From Halobacteriales archaeon QS_9_68_42 (lineage in GTDB: Archaea > Halobacteriota > Halobacteria > Halobacteriales > Haloarculaceae), in NCBI GenBank assembly GCA_003022905.1, contig PXSE01000079.1, forward strand, positions 1-8,209: 8,209 bases of DNA, given 5' to 3'. Positions 6,284 to 8,209 of this stretch are shown here, in pieces (the first letter of the stretch is position 1; each line of letters opens with the position of its first letter). The notes under the pieces are model-generated. The model saw only the letters and a list, made by a program, of their open reading frames with translations. It searched no databases and was not told the origin of the DNA. The position numbers were made by a program, and so were the translations under genes.

Positions 6284-6765
6284 GCCGGGCGGTCGTCGTC
6301 GAGGACCTCGACGGTGAACTCGTCCCGGTCGACGGCCAGCCGGAACGTCGGCACCGTCTTCTCGACGACGGCGACAAGGCCCTTGTCCTCGAGGCTCCGG
6401 AGTCCCGATCGGACCGCGTCGGTGTCGGTTTCCAGCCCCGTCTCCCGGAGGTCCTGCAGCACGGAGACGACACTCTGCGGGTCGGCGTCCGGGCCGGGCA
6501 GCACCTCGAGAATCCGGACCTGTAGCTCCGGGACGCGGACGGCCTCGTCGTCGGGGTCGACGCCTAGTTCCTCGGCGGCCGCCGGCGTCGCACAGATGAG
6601 GCTGTCCTCGTTGCGGTAGTAGTACTCCTCCAGTTCGGACTCCAGGTATTGGTGGACCTCGCTGCCGCTGTCCATGTCCCAGCGGTCCTGTAACTCGCCG
6701 TTCTTGGTCGGCTGCAGGGCGACCAGGTCCGCGATGCGGGTGCGGGCCTCCTCCGAGAGGGTCAT
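6280..6765 (-). CDS. DUF5797 family winged-helix protein
   Basis: Encodes 161 residues from ATG 6765. The N-terminus MTLSEEARTRIADLVALQPT, then KNGELQDRWDMDSGSEVHQY (21-40), forms a helix-turn-helix-like block that I recognise as haloarchaeal DUF5797. YYYRNEDSLICATPAAAEEL (48-67) completes it. A second winged-helix-like part lies at about 78-148 (LQVRILEVLPG, then DAVRSGLRSLEDKGLVAVVE, then TVPTFRLAVDRDEFTVEVLD). It is likely a cytoplasmic DNA-binding or complex-forming protein; no target is known. Length is normal. Its stop codon (TAG, 6280-6282) lies within the last codons of the convergent DUF5787 gene. Its promoter region borders the inverted-repeat-bounded hairpin block, 53 bases away. 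Confidence 0.9.
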   Translation of the reverse strand: MTLSEEARTRIADLVALQPTKNGELQDRWDMDSGSEVHQYLESELEEYYYRNEDSLICATPAAAEELGVDPDDEAVRVPELQVRILEVLPGPDADPQSVVSVLQDLRETGLETDTDAVRSGLRSLEDKGLVAVVEKTVPTFRLAVDRDEFTVEVLDDDRPA

Positions 6766-6791
6766 TGGTCGTCGGTAGGCGGGGTCGCCTC

Positions 6792-6817
6792 GAAAAAGGG
6801 CCGATTTCCGGTCGGCC
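6792..6817 (-). promoter_or_regulatory. TATA-like box and inverted repeat upstream of the DUF5797 gene
   Basis: The minus strand reads CTTTTTC at 6792-6798, about 30 nt before ATG 6765, in a GC-rich setting. Directly upstream, GGCCGA (6799-6804) and TCGGCC (6812-6817) form a 6-bp inverted repeat around TTTCCGG, near the BRE position. This could be an operator. The nine bases GATTTCCGG within it recur as one arm of the hairpin at 6909-6929. Confidence 0.35.
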
Positions 6818-6908
6818 GGTACTGTTCAGATAAGGGATCAGGCAGTGACGATTCGACTGGGCCCACCTCGGAAGCCCCCTCTCGCTCGGCGGCTCTGACT
6901 CGCTGTCT

Positions 6909-6966
6909 CCGGAAATCAGCGATTTCCGGGATGACGAACGACGGCTCGCGGAGCCGTCTTTCGAAC
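6909..6966. repeat. Divergent partial hairpin unit with conserved linkers
   Basis: CCGGAAATC/GATTTCCGG (6909-6929, loop AGC, 9 bp) and GACGGCTC/GAGCCGTC (6940-6958, loop GCG, 8 bp, with four further pairs beyond a C-T mismatch) are separated by GGATGACGAA and followed by TCGAACCA. The order hairpin, GGGATGACGA, hairpin, TCGAACCA is the same as the right half of the copy at 2737-2858. The stem sequences are unrelated to it, yet they pair without error. Confidence 0.7.
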
Positions 6967-6998
6967 CATGATCCCCGGAGTTCGTCCTGCGGTTTTCT

Positions 6999-7040
6999 CG
7001 CGCGGCTCCGCCGTGCGGGTTGCCGGCAGTGCCGGCAACC
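6999..7040. repeat. Two hairpins between the repeat units
   Basis: CGCGCGGC and GCCGTGCG (6999-7017, loop TCC) form 8 pairs with one G-T. GGTTGCCGGC/GCCGGCAACC (7018-7040, loop AGT) forms a perfect 10-bp stem. The two abut with no linker. Confidence 0.7.
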
Positions 7041-7046
7041 TCTTTC

Positions 7047-7166
7047 GTGGTCGTTCGAAAGGCGCTTCGCGCCTTTTGTGAGTGAGCGGGACCTTCGGTC
7101 CCGCGAGCTACGAGGGAACTCCGTTCCCTCAGTATGACAAGAGAGCGTCGCTCTTTCGAACCACGG
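7047..7166. repeat. Hairpin repeat unit, copy B
   Basis: Aligns without gaps to 2739-2858 (111 of 120 identical). It holds four hairpins: AAAGGCGC/GCGCCTTT core at 7058-7076 with loop TTC; GCGGGACC/GGTCCCGC at 7086-7104, loop TTC; GAGGGAAC/GTTCCCTC at 7112-7130, loop TCC; and an AGAGC/GCTCT core near 7140-7156, loop GTC. Compared with copy A the first loop is reverse-complemented (TTC for GAA) and the second stem is perfect where copy A has a mismatch. The other changes fall at the outer pairs or linkers. The ends are GTGGTCGTTCGA and TCGAACCACGG. Confidence 0.85.
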
Positions 7167-7188
7167 CGTCGCCGCCACGCCAGCGGCC

Positions 7189-7318
7189 CGAGGGACCGCC
7201 GGTCCCTCGCTGTCGTCGGCGCACAGCGCCGACTGCTTGCGGGAGCCGCAGGCTCCCTCTCTGCTAGCGTCACCGGGAGAGCTCTGCTCTCCCGAGCTCA
7301 CGGCGCGTAGCGCCGTGA
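7189..7318. repeat. Tandem run of five perfect hairpins
   Basis: CGAGGGACC/GGTCCCTCG (7189-7209, loop GCC), GTCGGCGC/GCGCCGAC (7215-7233, loop ACA), GGGAGCC/GGCTCCC (7241-7257, loop GCA), CGGGAGAGC/GCTCTCCCG (7274-7294, loop TCT) and TCACGGCGC/GCGCCGTGA (7298-7318, loop GTA). All have 7-9 uninterrupted pairs and 3-nt loops, with spacers of 3-16 bases. The stem pair GAGGGA/TCCCTC echoes the third hairpin of the repeat unit. A loop-free palindrome CCGACCGGTCGG follows at 7332-7343. Confidence 0.8.
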
Positions 7319-7424
7319 ACGTCCGGAGCCGCCGACCGGTCGGGCCCCTTCCAGTCCCACCCGGCAGTGGACTGTGCAGGCCACCGCCGCTTATCTGAAC
7401 ACTCCCCAGAGGACCCACACAATC

Positions 7425-7432
7425 TTTTTAAA
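7425..7432 (+). promoter_or_regulatory. TATA box for the HMG-CoA reductase gene
   Basis: TTTTTAAA stands out in a GC-rich region, about 31 nt before ATG 7460 and only about 20 bases from the right inverted repeat of the hairpin element. The element therefore ends just upstream of the core promoter and could influence it. Confidence 0.6.
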
Positions 7433-7459
7433 CGTTTGCGAAGTGGGTGAGGGATACCA

Positions 7460-8209
7460 ATGGTTATTCCGACTCCGGACAGCGGGATTCTGAAGCGCGT
7501 CTACGCCAACCTCGTCGGGTCGGGGGGCAGTTTCGTCTCACTCGATGTTCCTGACAAAGTACTAAAACGACTCTATACCTACGGGAGCCTGAAGGACACC
7601 GACCGGGGCGTCGAGTTCGAGGTCAAAAACCGGCTCCAAGACGCCAAGTTCGCCGGCATCAGCCGACTGGTCATCAACGGCCAGGAGATAGCCCCGGAGC
7701 GGATCCGCCTGGAGACGGCCGACGGCAAGACGTTCGGCCTCGACGAGGTGTCCGAGAACGACCCCCTTCAGTTCCCGGTCGGCCGGACGGTCACCGTCGT
7801 CGTCGAGGACATGGAGGTTCCCGCCGGCGACCACGAGATATCCGTCGAGTTCACCGCCAAGCCGTTCGGCGACCTGTCGCTGGAGATCGGCGACACCATC
7901 CGTGACGAGGGCCAACTGCCGTCGATTCCGCGCGACGCCGAGGACAACTACAGTGAGGAGGCCATCGAGATGCGCCACGAGTACATCGAGGAGGAGACGG
8001 GCGTCGAACTGGAGCACGTCCCCGAGTTCTCCTTCGACGCCGGGAGGGGGGAGAGTAACGTCGAGAACTTCATCGGCGTCGCCCAGATGCCGCTCGGCCT
8101 GGCCGGGCCGGTGAAGGTCGACGGCGAGCACGCCGACGGCTACTACCCGATTCCGCTGGCGACCACCGAGGGGACGCTCGTCGCCTCCTACAGTCGCGGC
8201 ATGAAGGCC
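7460..8209 (+). CDS. Hydroxymethylglutaryl-CoA reductase with extra N-terminal domain, partial
   Basis: 250 residues are visible and the gene runs off the window. Residues about 202-250 are unmistakable HMG-CoA reductase: [17 protein letters not shown] (202-218, substrate-binding ENxxG-P-G-AGP) and [20 protein letters not shown] (231-250), where Glu237 in TTEG is the catalytic glutamate by homology. The enzyme reduces HMG-CoA to mevalonate with NAD(P)H, for isoprenoid ether lipids. Residues 1-150 are not part of the usual archaeal enzyme. [20 protein letters not shown] (42-61), then [25 protein letters not shown] and [12 protein letters not shown] look like a beta-sandwich, reminiscent of DUF6379/C-deglycosidase beta-subunit-like domains. 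A linker and helix ([20 protein letters not shown], 165-184) lead into the catalytic part. I believe haloarchaea usually also carry a canonical hmgA of about 400 residues without this extension, so this may be a second, specialised enzyme. Confidence 0.9.
   Translation, partial: MVIPTPDSGILKRVYANLVGSGGSFVSLDVPDKVLKRLYTYGSLKDTDRGVEFEVKNRLQDAKFAGISRLVINGQEIAPERIRLETADGKTFGLDEVSENDPLQFPVGRTVTVVVEDMEVPAGDHEISVEFTAKPFGDLSLEIGDTIRDEGQLPSIPRDAEDNYSEEAIEMRHEYIEEETGVELEHVPEFSFDAGRGESNVENFIGVAQMPLGLAGPVKVDGEHADGYYPIPLATTEGTLVASYSRGMKA

Larger units (their letters stand above)
6818..7406. mobile_element. Inverted-repeat-bounded non-coding element carrying a hairpin array
   Basis: TGTTCAGATAAG at 6823-6834 is matched by its exact inverse at 7390-7401. 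Allowing two mismatches, the ends extend to 17 nt (6818-6834 and 7390-7406; left end GGTACTGTTCAGATAAG). Further in, TCGGCGGCTC (6886-6895) recurs inverted at 7326-7335, each about 52-55 bases from its end, so the similarity of the ends continues in decayed form. No transposase or long plausible gene lies inside; the centre is thirteen hairpins. The left end loosely resembles IS6-family termini (GG--CTGTT), suggesting a MITE or an internally replaced IS. I see no target-site duplication, so insertion is not proven; a very old element or a structured regulatory region would also fit. Confidence 0.5.

Noticed and set aside
6251..7273. 340-codon minus-strand frame across the hairpin block and DUF5797 gene
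   Set aside because: It is out of frame with the clear DUF5797 protein, and the rest translates hairpins into low-complexity basic sequence.
7047..7318. CRISPR array
   Set aside because: There is no constant direct repeat with regular unique spacers. The elements are different palindromes of differing spacing, and no cas gene is present.
6810..7414. Target-site duplication flanking the inverted repeats
   Set aside because: With either a 12- or 17-nt terminal repeat the adjoining bases (GGTCGGCC on the left, CAGAGGAC on the right) do not match.
7562..8131. 189-codon frame antisense to HMG-CoA reductase
   Set aside because: The plus strand carries the enzyme signatures, a promoter and a good start codon. 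The antisense product is a GC-driven by-product.

Overview
The window is from a halophilic archaeon (class Halobacteria). It is GC-rich, its proteins are strongly acidic (Asp/Glu-rich, Lys-poor), most genes have a TATA-like box about 25-30 nt before an ATG or GTG (leaderless-type promoters), and several genes belong to families I know only from haloarchaea (DUF7123-, DUF5787-, DUF5797- and probably DUF7525-like). I cannot name the genus.

Layout. 1-502 (-): a membrane-anchored LEA14/WHy-domain protein, cut by the window edge. 601-2379 (+): a small two-helix membrane protein, a small winged-helix protein, a CoxG/SRPBCC-type gene broken by an internal frameshifting deletion, and an intact nitrilase-superfamily hydrolase that starts inside the last codons of the broken gene. 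The deletion puts the broken gene's start codon in frame with the hydrolase, making an apparent 366-residue fusion. 2380-3030 has no convincing gene. It holds an orphan TATA box, a cluster of palindromic hairpins and an 81-bp palindromic element. 3031-3552 (-): a Doc-type toxin that lacks a central segment, followed by a small helical protein that is the likely antitoxin. 3672-5180 (-): a complete NAD(P)-type aldehyde dehydrogenase, divergent from 5270-6283 (+), a DUF5787 protein that looks like a PD-(D/E)XK nuclease with a winged helix and a four-cysteine cluster. 6280-6765 (-): a DUF5797 winged-helix protein that overlaps it tail to tail by 4 nt. 6818-7406: a roughly 590-bp non-coding block bounded by inverted repeats and packed with thirteen hairpins. 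7460 to the edge (+): a variant HMG-CoA reductase with an extra N-terminal domain, the mevalonate-pathway step for archaeal lipid synthesis.

The most unusual content is non-coding. Two separated loci carry arrays of hairpins, mostly 7-10 bp stems closed by exactly three unpaired bases and joined by conserved linkers. One 120-bp unit occurs in both loci at 111/120 identity. A third, partial unit keeps the linkers but has unrelated stems that still pair perfectly. One loop is GAA in one copy and TTC in the other, as if that hairpin had flipped. The larger array sits inside the inverted-repeat-bounded block. This looks like a modular family of cruciform-prone repeats, possibly a non-autonomous mobile element or a substrate for hairpin-processing enzymes. 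The function is unknown.

The genes do not form one pathway. They are a mix of conserved haloarchaeal housekeeping or hypothetical genes with an accessory patch (toxin-antitoxin and repeats) between them.
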